A stretch of DNA of 64,000 bases from Flavobacterium aerium (GCF_030766725.1 NZ_JARQWR010000011.1:1-64000); one strand, 5' to 3'. Positions 18,335 to 26,758 are shown, counted from the stretch's first letter. Notes: a model not told the origin generated them from the letters alone. A program made the numbers and translations.

Positions 18335-18637
18335 TTAACTCAAAAGTTCTTTTCGCATCAGGCTTATGTTGGACTTTACATCCTCTTTCTGACGTAAAAT
18401 CAAATCCGAATTTACATTCATCTGTTCAAGTCCTTCAAGAGTGTCCAGACAATATTTTTCCCAAAGTTTAATGAATTGTGTAACAATGAGGTTGTATTTT
18501 TCTTTATCAAAAGTTTCCCGATAAATTCCTAATACCATTTGCATCATTGCACCTTGTTTGGCTATTGACAAGCCACTTTGAACTATGAGATTATCAATAA
18601 TAATTTCTAATTCTTGGTTTTTTTCATCAGTTGTCAT
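18335..18637 (-). CDS. small helical protein on the opposite strand to the early operon
   Basis: 100 residues, all helical (NQELEIIIDNLIVQSG…). It is the only minus-strand gene in the early region apart from the repressor, and has its own TATATTTG box at 18674-18667 upstream. Such lone reversed genes in prophages are often expressed in the lysogen, but the family is not recognised. Confidence 0.5.
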   Translation of the reverse strand: MTTDEKNQELEIIIDNLIVQSGLSIAKQGAMMQMVLGIYRETFDKEKYNLIVTQFIKLWEKYCLDTLEGLEQMNVNSDLILRQKEDVKSNISLMRKELLS

Positions 18638-18666
18638 ATCACTATTAAGTTAAAAGTTAGATTTTT

Positions 18667-18674
18667 CAAATATA
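18667..18674 (-). promoter_or_regulatory. -7 box for the minus-strand gene
   Basis: The minus strand reads TATATTTG, a perfect TAnnTTTG element, 30 bp before the start at 18637. No clear TTG is seen at the -33 distance, so this is tentative. Confidence 0.4.
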
Positions 18675-18681
18675 GTGAAAA

Positions 18682-18727
18682 CCTCCCGAGTGGCACACTC
18701 CCAGTTTCGAGTACTGGGCGGGAACGA
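18682..18727 (+). other. tRNA-like minihelix upstream of the transposase gene
   Basis: CCCG (18685-18688) pairs with CGGG (18719-18722), enclosing CCCAG (18700-18704) paired with CTGGG (18714-18718) around a 9-nt loop TTTCGAGTA. It looks like an acceptor stem stacked on a T-arm. Its outer sequences, CCCGAGTGGC at the 5' side and CGGGAAC at the 3' side, are the same as those of the tRNA-like element at 23824-23943. Confidence 0.5.
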
Positions 18728-18773
18728 AATTGTAAATCTGAAATAAAAATCAGAAGTATAAAATAAATATATT

Positions 18774-20756
18774 ATGTACGAATACCACAACAATTTACTA
18801 TCAATTCCTGCTAAACTGCTTTACGAAGACTGGGGATTACTATCATATATAAATTATCAAAATTTATGTAAGAGAGGTAAACTAGTCCGTACTAAGGAAG
18901 GTCGAGGCACTGGAAATGAAGCTTTTGTAAGCTTCCATGATTTACCAGTTCACAAAGGGATTGATTTCAAAAAAGTATGTATAGAAAAGGAAGGACATCC
19001 CAAAGATGTGGTTGTACGTAATCAACTTGAAGCTTATATACTTCCTGATGTGAAAGCTGCTAAATTCTTTGCTGAACACCGTAAACCAAATGGGAGACAA
19101 TTATCTGACGAAGATCAACGAGAAAAAGCAACCAATGCAATGATTTTAAACGGTATTCAAATGCTATTTAATGACCCTAAATTAAAACGTAAAGCCTTTG
19201 GAACAAAAAGCAGCATGGTTTGGAACGAAGTAAGTATTGCGGTAAATGGAATTAATCCTAAAAAATGGATTTTTTCACTACCCGGAAATCCACGCAGATT
19301 AAAAGCAAAGTTTGAGGACTATTTGAAAAATGGTTATGAAGTTTTTTTGCATAAAGGGGAAGGACAAAAGAATGCACAGATTATTAAGGATGAAATTGCC
19401 GATTTCCTGCTTGCAAAATATTGTCTACCTATTAAAATGTCTATTCCTGAGGTTTTAGCCAGTTATGATGTGGAAGCTTTAAAATATGGATGGAAAAGTT
19501 TAACCGAACAAGGTATTTACAATTTCTTATACCAACCGGAACAAGAACGTATTTGGACTTTGGCACGTCACGGACTATCTGCTTACAACAAAAAGTACAA
19601 ACACACCATTACAAGAGATAAAAGTGAATGGTTTCCAAATGCTTATTGGGCGATAGATGGTACTAAACTAGACTGGATCCATTACTGGGATGATTCTAGC
19701 AATAAAATGGGTGCAAAACTCAAAATTGATGTGATGTTTGATGTGTATTCAGAGAAAATAATAGGTTGGGATTTATCATTTACCGAAAGTCATATTGAGC
19801 ATTTTAAAACTATAAAGATGGCAGTCAATGAATCACAATGCCGACCATATTACCTCACTTATGACCATCAAGGAGGGCATAAAATGGAAAGAATGCAAAC
19901 TCTTTACGATTCGCTTATGGCAGAAGATCGTGGTATGCATCACCCTAATAAGGCACGAGGTCACTCTAACCCATCTGAACAGTTGTTTACACGTTTCCAA
20001 CATCTAGTAATTACCAAGTTTTGGTTTTCAGATGGTCAAGGTGTAATGGTAAGAAGAGATGATAATAAAATGAATGTTGATTTTATCCTGGATAATAAAG
20101 ATCACTTAAAAACTGTGGAAGAATTGCAAAAAGCATGGTTAGCAGCAGTAAATATTTGGAATAATAAAAAACATCCAAAATTTGAGGCTACTCGAAATGA
20201 AGTTTACCAACATGAAATGCCAATGCAAGAACCACTAACACTTTGGGATATTATGGATAAGATGTGGATTGAAGAAACTAAACGATTAGTGACCTACAAA
20301 GCCAACGGAATGAACCTAAACATAGCAGGTGTTGATTATGAGTTTGAAGTCTACGACAAAACAGGTGCTGTCGACCTTGATTTTAGATATAAAAACATTG
20401 GTAAAAAATTCAAAGTGCGTTACGATCCTGATTTTCTAGACGGTTATGTGCAACTATATACCAAAGATGAAAAAGGAAATTATGTTTGGGTAGCCAATGC
20501 CGAACCGAAAAGAAAACATCAAAATATACCTGCTTTAATGAAAGATGGCGATAAAGAGAAATGGTTTACAGATATGCAGGTCAGAAAATTAGAACTTGAA
20601 CGTACACAGAGAGAACTTAAAGCCCTTGAACAACGTACAGGAATTAATCGAGAAGTATTAATAGAAGATACTGACTTACTTATAAAAATGGGAGGGAATA
20701 CCACAAAAGTAGAGCAGTTAATAGCTGAGGCAACCCAACAGGAATATGATTTTTAA
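18774..20756 (+). CDS. Mu-type DDE transposase (MuA-like)
   Basis: A 660-residue protein, close to MuA in length (663). The N-terminal part would bind phage ends. The catalytic core has Asp295 in AIDGTKLDW, Asp364 in LTYDHQGG and Glu402 in HSNPSEQLF, the DDE triad of the integrase fold. The C-terminal region (…TQRELKALEQRTG…) is where MuA contacts MuB and ClpX. It cuts and joins phage ends to target DNA, both at infection and in replicative transposition, and is what put this phage into cas9. The ATPase partner follows 18 bp downstream. Confidence 0.9.
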   Translation: MYEYHNNLLSIPAKLLYEDWGLLSYINYQNLCKRGKLVRTKEGRGTGNEAFVSFHDLPVHKGIDFKKVCIEKEGHPKDVVVRNQLEAYILPDVKAAKFFAEHRKPNGRQLSDEDQREKATNAMILNGIQMLFNDPKLKRKAFGTKSSMVWNEVSIAVNGINPKKWIFSLPGNPRRLKAKFEDYLKNGYEVFLHKGEGQKNAQIIKDEIADFLLAKYCLPIKMSIPEVLASYDVEALKYGWKSLTEQGIYNFLYQPEQERIWTLARHGLSAYNKKYKHTITRDKSEWFPNAYWAIDGTKLDWIHYWDDSSNKMGAKLKIDVMFDVYSEKIIGWDLSFTESHIEHFKTIKMAVNESQCRPYYLTYDHQGGHKMERMQTLYDSLMAEDRGMHHPNKARGHSNPSEQLFTRFQHLVITKFWFSDGQGVMVRRDDNKMNVDFILDNKDHLKTVEELQKAWLAAVNIWNNKKHPKFEATRNEVYQHEMPMQEPLTLWDIMDKMWIEETKRLVTYKANGMNLNIAGVDYEFEVYDKTGAVDLDFRYKNIGKKFKVRYDPDFLDGYVQLYTKDEKGNYVWVANAEPKRKHQNIPALMKDGDKEKWFTDMQVRKLELERTQRELKALEQRTGINREVLIEDTDLLIKMGGNTTKVEQLIAEATQQEYDF

Positions 20757-20773
20757 CCTAAAGAAAAGTACCA

Positions 20774-21619
20774 ATGACAACTGAACAAAAACAACAGATC
20801 GTAAAAGAAATAAAGCATTTATGTGCTTTAACATCACAAAATAAAGTAGCAACCAAGGCGGGAGTATCATCAGCAACAATAAGCCAAATGATAAACGATA
20901 ATTGGGCACTTATAAAAGATGAAATGTGGCGAAAAGTCAAAGTAAAGCTGCGAATAGAGTTGGATTGGAAAACAGCTCAAACTACCAATTTAGAGTACAT
21001 CTATCGCCATGCAGAAAAGGCAAAAGAAAAATCAATCAGTTTTGGGATTTCGTATGATGCAGGAGCAGGCAAAAGCCAAACTTATAAGTTAATAGCAAGT
21101 ACATTACCCAACGTAATCTATATAGAATGTAAGACCTTTTGGAAATCAAAAAGTTATGCTAAAGCATTAGTTACTGCCTGTGGGTTAGATGATTTCGGAA
21201 CTACAGAAGATTTGGTAGAGCGTTTTATTGATCATTTGAGTGGACTAGAAAAGCCCTTGGTAATTATTGATCAAATGGATAAACTAAAAGATGGCTCTAT
21301 GGATTTCTTTATTGATTTCTATAATGATTTAGTTGGGCATTGTGGTTTTTTACTTTCGGGAGTTCCTGCTCTCGAAAAAAGAATTAAGCGAGGAGTAAAA
21401 GCAGATAGATCAGGATATTTTGAATTGTGGTCTAGAATAGGTAGAAAGTTCTTAAAACTTAAGCCTGTAGTACTTTCTGATGTATCAGCTATTTGTATAG
21501 AAAACGGTTTGACAGATACTGAAAGAATCGAAATCATATTTAATAATTGTGAGGGCGATTTAAGAAGAGTAAAACAGGACATAGAGAGTTATTTTTTAAA
21601 TCGTAAAAATATCACTTAG
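20774..21619 (+). CDS. Mu-type target-capture ATPase (MuB-like)
   Basis: 281 residues. The N-terminus has a helix-turn-helix (KVATKAGVSSATISQMIND), as in MuB; an AAA+ domain follows with Walker A GAGAGKS at about 96-101 and Walker B LVIIDQMDK near residue 157. MuB proteins coat target DNA, stimulate MuA and give target immunity. It is placed directly after the transposase and 2 bp before the next ATPase gene. Confidence 0.85.
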   Translation: MTTEQKQQIVKEIKHLCALTSQNKVATKAGVSSATISQMINDNWALIKDEMWRKVKVKLRIELDWKTAQTTNLEYIYRHAEKAKEKSISFGISYDAGAGKSQTYKLIASTLPNVIYIECKTFWKSKSYAKALVTACGLDDFGTTEDLVERFIDHLSGLEKPLVIIDQMDKLKDGSMDFFIDFYNDLVGHCGFLLSGVPALEKRIKRGVKADRSGYFELWSRIGRKFLKLKPVVLSDVSAICIENGLTDTERIEIIFNNCEGDLRRVKQDIESYFLNRKNIT

Positions 21620-21620
21620 G

Positions 21621-22265
21621 ATGATTAAGGTACCAAGAGTTTACAGTTATGAAGATGTTGAGAAAATAAAGTTTAAAACTATAAAAATAACTGATGAATG
21701 GAAAAACCATTTAGGAGAACCGCAACAAGGAAATAGTCATTGGTTAGTTTATGGTGGCTCAGGACATGGCAAAACTTCTTATGTGTTGCAGGTCGTCAAA
21801 CAGATTTGTTCAAATAATCAAAAAGTACACTACAACACATCTGAAGAAGGAATGAAAAAAGGGTTTCAAATGGCTCTAAAAAGAAACAATATGAAAGGAG
21901 TTTCAGGCTTCAATTTTCAGATGGAAACCATACCTGAGTTAACAGCTAGATTAAGCCAAAAACGCCAAGCTAAAATAGTGGTAATTGATTCAGTTCAATA
22001 CTTTTTTAGGAAAATGAGAAGCGAGCATTATTTTGAATTTATCAACCAATTCAAGGATACTACATTTATTTGGATAAGTGGAGCAGATGGAAAAAAGCCT
22101 AAAGGTAAAATTGCAGATGATATTTATTACGATGCTGATATTGTGATAAATGTTGATAATTATAATGCCATAGTCGAGAAAAACCGATTTGAAGCTTATG
22201 AAAATAAAGTTATTTGGCAACAAGGTTACGACGAAAGAATGTCTAAAATTTTACAAAAAGGATAA
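21621..22265 (+). CDS. RecA/KaiC-like ATPase
   Basis: 214 residues with Walker A GGSGHGKTSYVLQ near the N-terminus and Walker B IVVIDSVQYF near the middle; the layout (p-loop, SEEG, IDSVQ) is that of RecA/KaiC-like ATPases. It is coupled to the MuB-like gene, so it probably serves phage DNA replication or recombination. Its exact role is not known; a replicative helicase-like or recombinase role is possible. Confidence 0.65.
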   Translation: MIKVPRVYSYEDVEKIKFKTIKITDEWKNHLGEPQQGNSHWLVYGGSGHGKTSYVLQVVKQICSNNQKVHYNTSEEGMKKGFQMALKRNNMKGVSGFNFQMETIPELTARLSQKRQAKIVVIDSVQYFFRKMRSEHYFEFINQFKDTTFIWISGADGKKPKGKIADDIYYDADIVINVDNYNAIVEKNRFEAYENKVIWQQGYDERMSKILQKG

Positions 22266-22330
22266 CAATTCTATTATTAAAAATACTGTAAAATCAAAAC
22301 CCTTAAAAGAGTATAATTTAAAACAACAAT

Positions 22331-22672
22331 ATGAAAAAGATACACGAAATTTTAGAATTATCAATTGAAGATTACGAGGATATGATTTTCAATAATTGGG
22401 TTAACTGGTGTAGTTATCACCCTGATCAATGGCAAATGATTCTTTTAGATAAAGTCATTTTAAACTGGTTCAAAACAGAATATGCAAAATTTGAATTAGA
22501 GTTTATAAATAAAACTAAACGATATAGTGATTCTATAACAATCACAAAAACTGATTTAAAAAAAAGCTATGATTACTGTACATCAGAGATTAATTATATC
22601 TATCCCAAGATATTGATCACTAACCTTAGAAAACATCAATCACCAATTAACTATCCTTTAAACATCAATTAA
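22331..22672 (+). CDS. early phage protein, unknown
   Basis: 113 residues, helical, rich in Trp, Tyr and Lys (NWVNWCSYHPDQWQ). No family recognised. It lies in the early operon and its TAA is followed at once by the next small gene. Confidence 0.5.
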   Translation: MKKIHEILELSIEDYEDMIFNNWVNWCSYHPDQWQMILLDKVILNWFKTEYAKFELEFINKTKRYSDSITITKTDLKKSYDYCTSEINYIYPKILITNLRKHQSPINYPLNIN

Positions 22673-22807
22673 ATGAAAACGTCAAAGATCATTCAAAAAA
22701 TTAAAGAATTAGAAAAGTGGTTATCTGAAAATCAAAATTCAGAGAATTATACGCAAATCCTTATGGATAAAATCAATTTAGAAAAACAATTAAAGAACTA
22801 TGAATAA
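22673..22807 (+). CDS. 44-residue coiled-coil-like early protein
   Basis: ATG directly after the previous stop; it ends 8 bp inside the next gene. The sequence MKTSKIIQKIKELEKWLSEN… MDKINLEKQLKNYE has a heptad-like pattern. Tight packing between two genes supports it. Confidence 0.45.
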   Translation: MKTSKIIQKIKELEKWLSENQNSENYTQILMDKINLEKQLKNYE

Positions 22808-23081
22808 AGATGAAATAATATCACGATTGTATGAGCTGAATATATCACTACAATTTTGCTCCCAAGCCCGACCAATGTTTACTCGAGGTGAACGAATAAT
22901 GATAAACCAAGAACGCTGTCAATTAATTCACAAGTTGGACTATCCTAAATCGATTGTTACTCCTGTATCAGAAGTAATTGAGGAAAAGATAGCCCAAATA
23001 AAAAGGCTTGTTCCTATTTACAACTGGTCACCCTTATATAAGCAGACTGATTTTACAAAAGTTAAACAACAAAATTATTAA
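22800..23081 (+). CDS. early phage protein, unknown
   Basis: 93 residues, mostly helical, no recognised domain (…LQFCSQARPMFTRGERIMINQERCQ…). It overlaps the preceding small gene by 8 bp and is followed after 2 bp by the DUF3164-like gene. Confidence 0.5.
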   Translation: MNKDEIISRLYELNISLQFCSQARPMFTRGERIMINQERCQLIHKLDYPKSIVTPVSEVIEEKIAQIKRLVPIYNWSPLYKQTDFTKVKQQNY

Positions 23082-23083
23082 AG

Positions 23084-23809
23084 ATGAATTTAAACGATAT
23101 CCAAGTAAACGAACCACAAGTAATAACCACAAAAAGTAAGAGTATGAAAACTATTGATTTAACCCAGTTATCCGAAACGGAATTATTAGCAGCATTGGCA
23201 GCAAAAAAGAAATCTAAAGAAGAAAATAGAGCAGCTTACAAAGATTTAGTTACTGAAACGGTACCGACCGCTTTATTTAAACTTTGCCATGTAGCAGAAA
23301 TACTATCAGTGGCTAAGCGTGACACTTTCAAGTATTTTGAAAACATTATAAACCTTAAAAAGGAGGTTTACGGATTAAAAGAAAAACAACGTTCTCATAC
23401 GTTCAGTACTGGAAGTGCCGAAATAACTATCGGTTATCGAATTAATGACGGTTGGGATGATACTGTTACTGCAGGAATTGAAAAAGTAAACAAATACATC
23501 GCATCATTGTCAAAAAATGCAGAAACTGCAGCACTTGTAAATATGGTTTTCGGCCTATTAAGAAAAGATGCAAAAGGTAATTTAAAAAGTAGCAGAGTGT
23601 TAGAACTTCAAAAACTCACAAATGAAATCGACAATGAGGAGTTCCGTGATGGTGTGGACATCATTTCTAAGGCATATAAGCCTGTTCGTTCCAGTTGGTA
23701 CATTGACGCTTATGTTGTACACGATGATCGTTCTAAAGTAAGTATTCCTTTGTCTATGTCTTCGGTAGACTTTCCTGAAGGATATGAATTTGACTTTTTA
23801 AAGGACTAA
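23084..23809 (+). CDS. DUF3164-family phage protein
   Basis: 241 residues. The middle (…IGYRINDGWDDTVTAGIEKVNKYIASL…) and the end (SRVLELQKLTNEIDNEEFRDGVDIISKAY, then RFW-like SSWYIDAYV) match the pattern I know for DUF3164, a family found in the early region of Mu-like phages between transposition and host-related genes. Function unknown. A second in-frame ATG at codon 21 (MKTIDLTQL) is another possible start. Confidence 0.65.
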   Translation: MNLNDIQVNEPQVITTKSKSMKTIDLTQLSETELLAALAAKKKSKEENRAAYKDLVTETVPTALFKLCHVAEILSVAKRDTFKYFENIINLKKEVYGLKEKQRSHTFSTGSAEITIGYRINDGWDDTVTAGIEKVNKYIASLSKNAETAALVNMVFGLLRKDAKGNLKSSRVLELQKLTNEIDNEEFRDGVDIISKAYKPVRSSWYIDAYVVHDDRSKVSIPLSMSSVDFPEGYEFDFLKD

Positions 23810-23823
23810 ACATATTATTTGTT

Positions 23824-23943
23824 ACCCGAGTGGCGAAATTGGTAAATGCGCCCTTTGTGTAGGGCTGACTTAGGCGGGGTTTGATTCCTCAATTATCGAT
23901 TGAAAAGACTAAGCACTGTAGGTTCAAATCCTGCCTCGGGAAC
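23824..23943 (+). other. non-canonical tRNA-Leu-like element
   Basis: The 5' part (CCCGAGTGGCGAAATTGGT) closely resembles a bacterial tRNA-Leu acceptor and D-arm. At the 3' end GTAGG-TTCAAAT-CCTGC is a perfect T-arm (23918-23934), followed by CTCGGG closing the acceptor. Between them the layout is wrong for a tRNA: the anticodon-arm position is GCCCT-TTGTGT-AGGGC, with a 6-nt loop, and the variable region is about 50 nt, closed by CTTAG (23869-23873) and CTAAG (23909-23913) around two small hairpins. CCA is not encoded. It could be a tRNA-like regulatory RNA, a degenerate tRNA or one interrupted by an insert. It sits between two early genes on the plus strand. Confidence 0.6.
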
Positions 23944-23965
23944 AAATTAAACTAAAAATCTCATC

Positions 23966-24289
23966 ATGGAAATAATAATTAAAAACAGACGTGCAGGTAA
24001 AACGACCTCGCTAATTAAGTTGTGCTCAGAAACGCAATACACCATAGTTTGTGCTAATAAAAAACAGGTTGGGTATATCGGTGAAGTATCAATAGAAATG
24101 GGAATTAATATTCCTGTACCGATAACCTTTGATGAATTTGTTCACAAAGATTACAATGACAGCATTAAAGGATTTCTAATTGACGATGCAGATTGTTTTA
24201 TCCAACAATTAACTAAGGTTAAAATCACAGCAATGACATTATCAAATGATTTAGAGACGATGACCACATCATTAAAAAAAACATTGTGA
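23966..24289 (+). CDS. small P-loop protein
   Basis: 107 residues. The N-terminus IIIKNRRAGKTTSLI is a Walker-A-like loop and FLIDDADCFIQQL a Walker-B-like strand, but the protein is too short for a complete ATPase. It may act with another subunit or be a reduced nucleotide-binding protein. It begins 22 bp after the tRNA-like element. Confidence 0.5.
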   Translation: MEIIIKNRRAGKTTSLIKLCSETQYTIVCANKKQVGYIGEVSIEMGINIPVPITFDEFVHKDYNDSIKGFLIDDADCFIQQLTKVKITAMTLSNDLETMTTSLKKTL

Positions 24290-24348
24290 AAAAGGGAATA
24301 AAAAAATTAACAATGATATTTTATTAACAAAATTTAAAAACAAAAACA

Positions 24349-24708
24349 ATGAAAAAAGCGATTTACAAACTTAGTATTGACTGCGGAAGAAGTGGCGATT
24401 TAGAAGGTGTTTTCATAGCAACTAAAAAGCAAGTGGATAAACTGATTAGTAGTAAAATTGAAGTTTACTTCGGGGAAGTCTTAGGAAAGCATAGTGAGAT
24501 TTATGGTGCTATTAATAAAAAGGATGTCAAATTATTAACAGAAGATCTAACTGCAGTTAATATTGTTGAGATATATAAATTAACTAGTGGTATCAATCCA
24601 TTCAACTATACAAGTATAAATTTTGAGATAGAAGGTGTTGATTTGGATGACATGACAGTAGGTGAAATTATTGACAGACTATTAATACTGAAAACGGACA
24701 GCAACTAA
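24349..24708 (+). CDS. early phage protein, unknown
   Basis: 119 residues, mixed alpha/beta (…SIDCGRSGDLEGVFIATKKQVDKLI…). No recognised family. A 59-bp gap precedes it and the gene has a good ATG after an A-rich leader. Confidence 0.5.
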   Translation: MKKAIYKLSIDCGRSGDLEGVFIATKKQVDKLISSKIEVYFGEVLGKHSEIYGAINKKDVKLLTEDLTAVNIVEIYKLTSGINPFNYTSINFEIEGVDLDDMTVGEIIDRLLILKTDSN

Positions 24709-24731
24709 AAAAAATTCAAATTCACATTGAT

Positions 24732-24998
24732 ATGAATGAAACTTTCTCCACAAATCAAAACTGGGGCTTATTTGATAAAAATAACTCAAAACATATAAAA
24801 ATACTTTCTCTATTACGTACAGCCCAATGGACTGTATCACATCCAAAATTTGGAGAAGTAGCTGACTTAGAAAGGTTATCTAAATGGTTAAAATGCCCCA
24901 GAAGTCCTATTAACAAACCTTTAAAAGATATGAGTAACACAGAACTAGAAAAAATAATATCAGCCTTAGAGGGCATAATTAAATCCCGATTTAAATGA
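24732..24998 (+). CDS. small early protein, GemA/gp16-like at the C-terminus
   Basis: 88 residues. The C-terminal half (…LKDMSNTELEKIISALEGIIKSRF) recalls the end of Mu GemA/gp16-type regulators, where a 'kpl.dMs..el.kiI.aLe' helix pair is typical, and these genes are expected in this part of Mu-like phages. The match is weak. It overlaps the next gene by 4 bp (ATGA). Confidence 0.4.
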   Translation: MNETFSTNQNWGLFDKNNSKHIKILSLLRTAQWTVSHPKFGEVADLERLSKWLKCPRSPINKPLKDMSNTELEKIISALEGIIKSRFK

Positions 24999-25207
24999 AA
25001 AAAACATCTATAGTTAAAGAAAAACTAATGACTGTAAAAGAATATAGTCCAAATTTATCAGCTTCAGAAACAAGTATAAAATGCACTAGATGTAGAAATA
25101 AACATTTAGTAGAAGAAAGAGTAATGAAAAGGGATGACCCAAAATATCTAATTTTCAAAAGTGTTTGTCCAAGATGTGAGTGTAAAAGTTATACTAAAAT
25201 AATATAA
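24995..25207 (+). CDS. zinc-ribbon protein
   Basis: 70 residues with two Cys pairs, CTRCRNKH and CPRCECKS, spaced as in a zinc ribbon, so probably a small zinc-binding protein of the transcription or nucleic-acid type. It is joined to both neighbours (overlap before, 1 bp after). Confidence 0.55.
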   Translation: MKKTSIVKEKLMTVKEYSPNLSASETSIKCTRCRNKHLVEERVMKRDDPKYLIFKSVCPRCECKSYTKII

Positions 25208-25208
25208 T

Positions 25209-25544
25209 ATGAAAGTAGAACTAACCCTTACAAACGATTCCATATTAGCAGTAAATGAGTTGTTAAGTCATGTGTATAATATGGAGAAATCAAACGATAA
25301 ACAAGAAAATGTTTATCGTTCAATTGGTTTTGAATTAGCAGATAAGTTTGATAGTAAAGCAAAAGAATTAATTAAAAAATCTTCGCTTTTTAATGTGAAA
25401 AAGAAGTATAAATTTTCGTTAAAATATTATGAAGCTTGGGCGTTAGAAATTATTCTAAAGGAATTATTTTCTTACACAAATAATCATTACACAAGATTAC
25501 AAGTCAATTTAATAATTGATCGTTTAAATCAAAAACTAGCATAA
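25209..25544 (+). CDS. early phage protein, unknown
   Basis: 111 residues, helical and charged (…ELADKFDSKAKELIKKSS…YYEAWALEIILKELFSY…). No family recognised. It lies within the tightly packed early genes. Confidence 0.5.
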   Translation: MKVELTLTNDSILAVNELLSHVYNMEKSNDKQENVYRSIGFELADKFDSKAKELIKKSSLFNVKKKYKFSLKYYEAWALEIILKELFSYTNNHYTRLQVNLIIDRLNQKLA

Positions 25545-25546
25545 CG

Positions 25547-25990
25547 ATGGAACACTTAACAACCTATACTTGTAGATCACGCAATAGTAATAGCGTATGG
25601 TTGTTTAAATACTATTTAAACGGCGATTTAAAAGGATTTGAAGTATTATCCGGTACATTATCACAAAAACAGATAATTTGGCTATTTACGAGCTCAAATT
25701 TTCCAGTCCAGGAATCCATCATTGAAAAGATATGGATACCTAAATTAAAGGATAATTTCGAGATTGTGAAAGCTGCACCAATTTTAGATTTTGAAAATCT
25801 ATGGAATTTATACGGACTAAAAGTCAATAAAGATAAAGCCGAAAAGGTATTCTTAAAATTATCTGATGGCGACAAGGTAAAGTGTTTTTTATCACTCAAA
25901 GCCTATGAAAAATACCTGCAGAGAACTAACCAAGCCAAAGCCCATTTGGTTACTTGGATCAATCAAAAAAGGTTTAACGATGAATATTAA
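25547..25990 (+). CDS. replisome-organiser-like protein (DnaT-type C-terminus)
   Basis: 147 residues. The C-terminal part, FENLWNLYGLKVNKDKAEKV followed by LSDGDK…LKAYEKYLQ and HLVTWINQKRFND, has the layout of the small C-terminal domain seen in phage replication initiators and DnaT-like proteins ('fw.lYp.Kv.k..A…W…l…..P.twl.g.rw'). It may help load the host replisome during phage replication. The N-terminal half is unlike anything I know. Confidence 0.5.
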   Translation: MEHLTTYTCRSRNSNSVWLFKYYLNGDLKGFEVLSGTLSQKQIIWLFTSSNFPVQESIIEKIWIPKLKDNFEIVKAAPILDFENLWNLYGLKVNKDKAEKVFLKLSDGDKVKCFLSLKAYEKYLQRTNQAKAHLVTWINQKRFNDEY

Positions 25991-25993
25991 ATT

Positions 25994-26200
25994 ATGATCA
26001 TGAGAAAACAAATCGAAAACACAAAAGTATTCAAAGCATTGAGTCCACAACAAGAACTGATTTTCAAACGCCGTGAGCGCATTATAAGTATTGAAAGAAA
26101 TTTTGTTATAGCCCAAACTACAGGGTTAGAAAATTGGATTAGAATTACAAGCCCATCAAAATTTTTAATTGATGTGATCACAGAACTTTTAAATAGTTAG
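25994..26200 (+). CDS. early phage protein, unknown
   Basis: 68 residues, helical and basic (…LSPQQELIFKRRERIISIERNF…). The ATG at 26000 is an alternative start. It is the last gene of the early block before a hairpin and a new promoter. Confidence 0.45.
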   Translation: MIMRKQIENTKVFKALSPQQELIFKRRERIISIERNFVIAQTTGLENWIRITSPSKFLIDVITELLNS

Positions 26201-26265
26201 ATCAAACCCACTTCCAACCCATCATTATAATATCATCTTCTACTCAAACGATATTGAGGTCATAC

Positions 26266-26299
26266 TGAACCTGTTTAGCTAACTTAATAAACAGGTTCA
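26266..26299 (+). terminator. 12-bp hairpin after the early genes
   Basis: TGAACCTGTTTA and TAAACAGGTTCA form a perfect 12-bp stem with a 10-nt loop. There is no long T run, so it may be a terminator needing other factors, or an operator-like dyad upstream of the 26344 promoter. Confidence 0.5.
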
Positions 26300-26343
26300 T
26301 TCTCCAAGCAAGTAAATTTAATTAACCTTACGGATATCCCCAG

Positions 26344-26373
26344 TTGAGAAACATTTATTTGTATATACCTTTG
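26344..26373 (+). promoter_or_regulatory. middle promoter
   Basis: TTG (26344-26346), exactly 19 nt, TACCTTTG (26366-26373): a full match to the Bacteroidetes promoter. It would start transcription near 26380 in the sequence AGCTCTCACATC, for the gene at 26412. Confidence 0.65.
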
Positions 26374-26411
26374 AATTATCAAAAAGCTCTCACATCATAA
26401 ACAAAAGAAAG

Positions 26412-26627
26412 ATGGCACAAAAATTTGAATTAGTACCCTTAGAACCTTTAGAAAATTTATATAAATACCGTGAGATTGAGGGAAAACAGATTGTTCCTAT
26501 TGATGAACTATTTGGAAAACAACCAACCTCTATAAAGTTCACACATGATAATATAACACGTTGGCCATTTTGGAGGGTTCAATTGTTAATACAATGGGGT
26601 TTTTATGAATTAAACCTACGTACATAG
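26412..26627 (+). CDS. small protein with own promoter, possible regulator
   Basis: 71 residues with no recognised motif (MAQKFELVPLEPLENLYKYRE…). It has its own promoter and its own terminator (26677-26705), so it is a single-gene unit between the early and late genes, the place where Mu keeps its middle regulator Mor/C. It does not resemble Mor, and a regulatory role is only a guess. Confidence 0.5.
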   Translation: MAQKFELVPLEPLENLYKYREIEGKQIVPIDELFGKQPTSIKFTHDNITRWPFWRVQLLIQWGFYELNLRT

Positions 26628-26676
26628 TAAAATCACTTCCCATGATTTTTTTTTAAATTTGGACATTTAAAAAAGG

Positions 26677-26705
26677 AAAAGCCACTTTTTATAGTGGCTT
26701 TTTTT
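26677..26705 (+). terminator. terminator after 26412-26627
   Basis: AAAAGCCACT, 6-nt loop, AGTGGCTTTT followed by more T. A strong rho-independent terminator on the plus strand. Confidence 0.8.
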
Positions 26706-26722
26706 ATTATTTGAAATTCGCC

Positions 26723-26753
26723 TTGACACGTTTATTAATACGATTTAATTTTG
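26723..26753 (+). promoter_or_regulatory. promoter for the 68-residue gene at 26759
   Basis: TTG (26723-26725), a 20-nt spacer, TAATTTTG (26746-26753). The ATG at 26759 lies only 6 bp past the -7 box, so the transcript would be leaderless or nearly so. Confidence 0.55.
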
Positions 26754-26758
26754 TCAAC

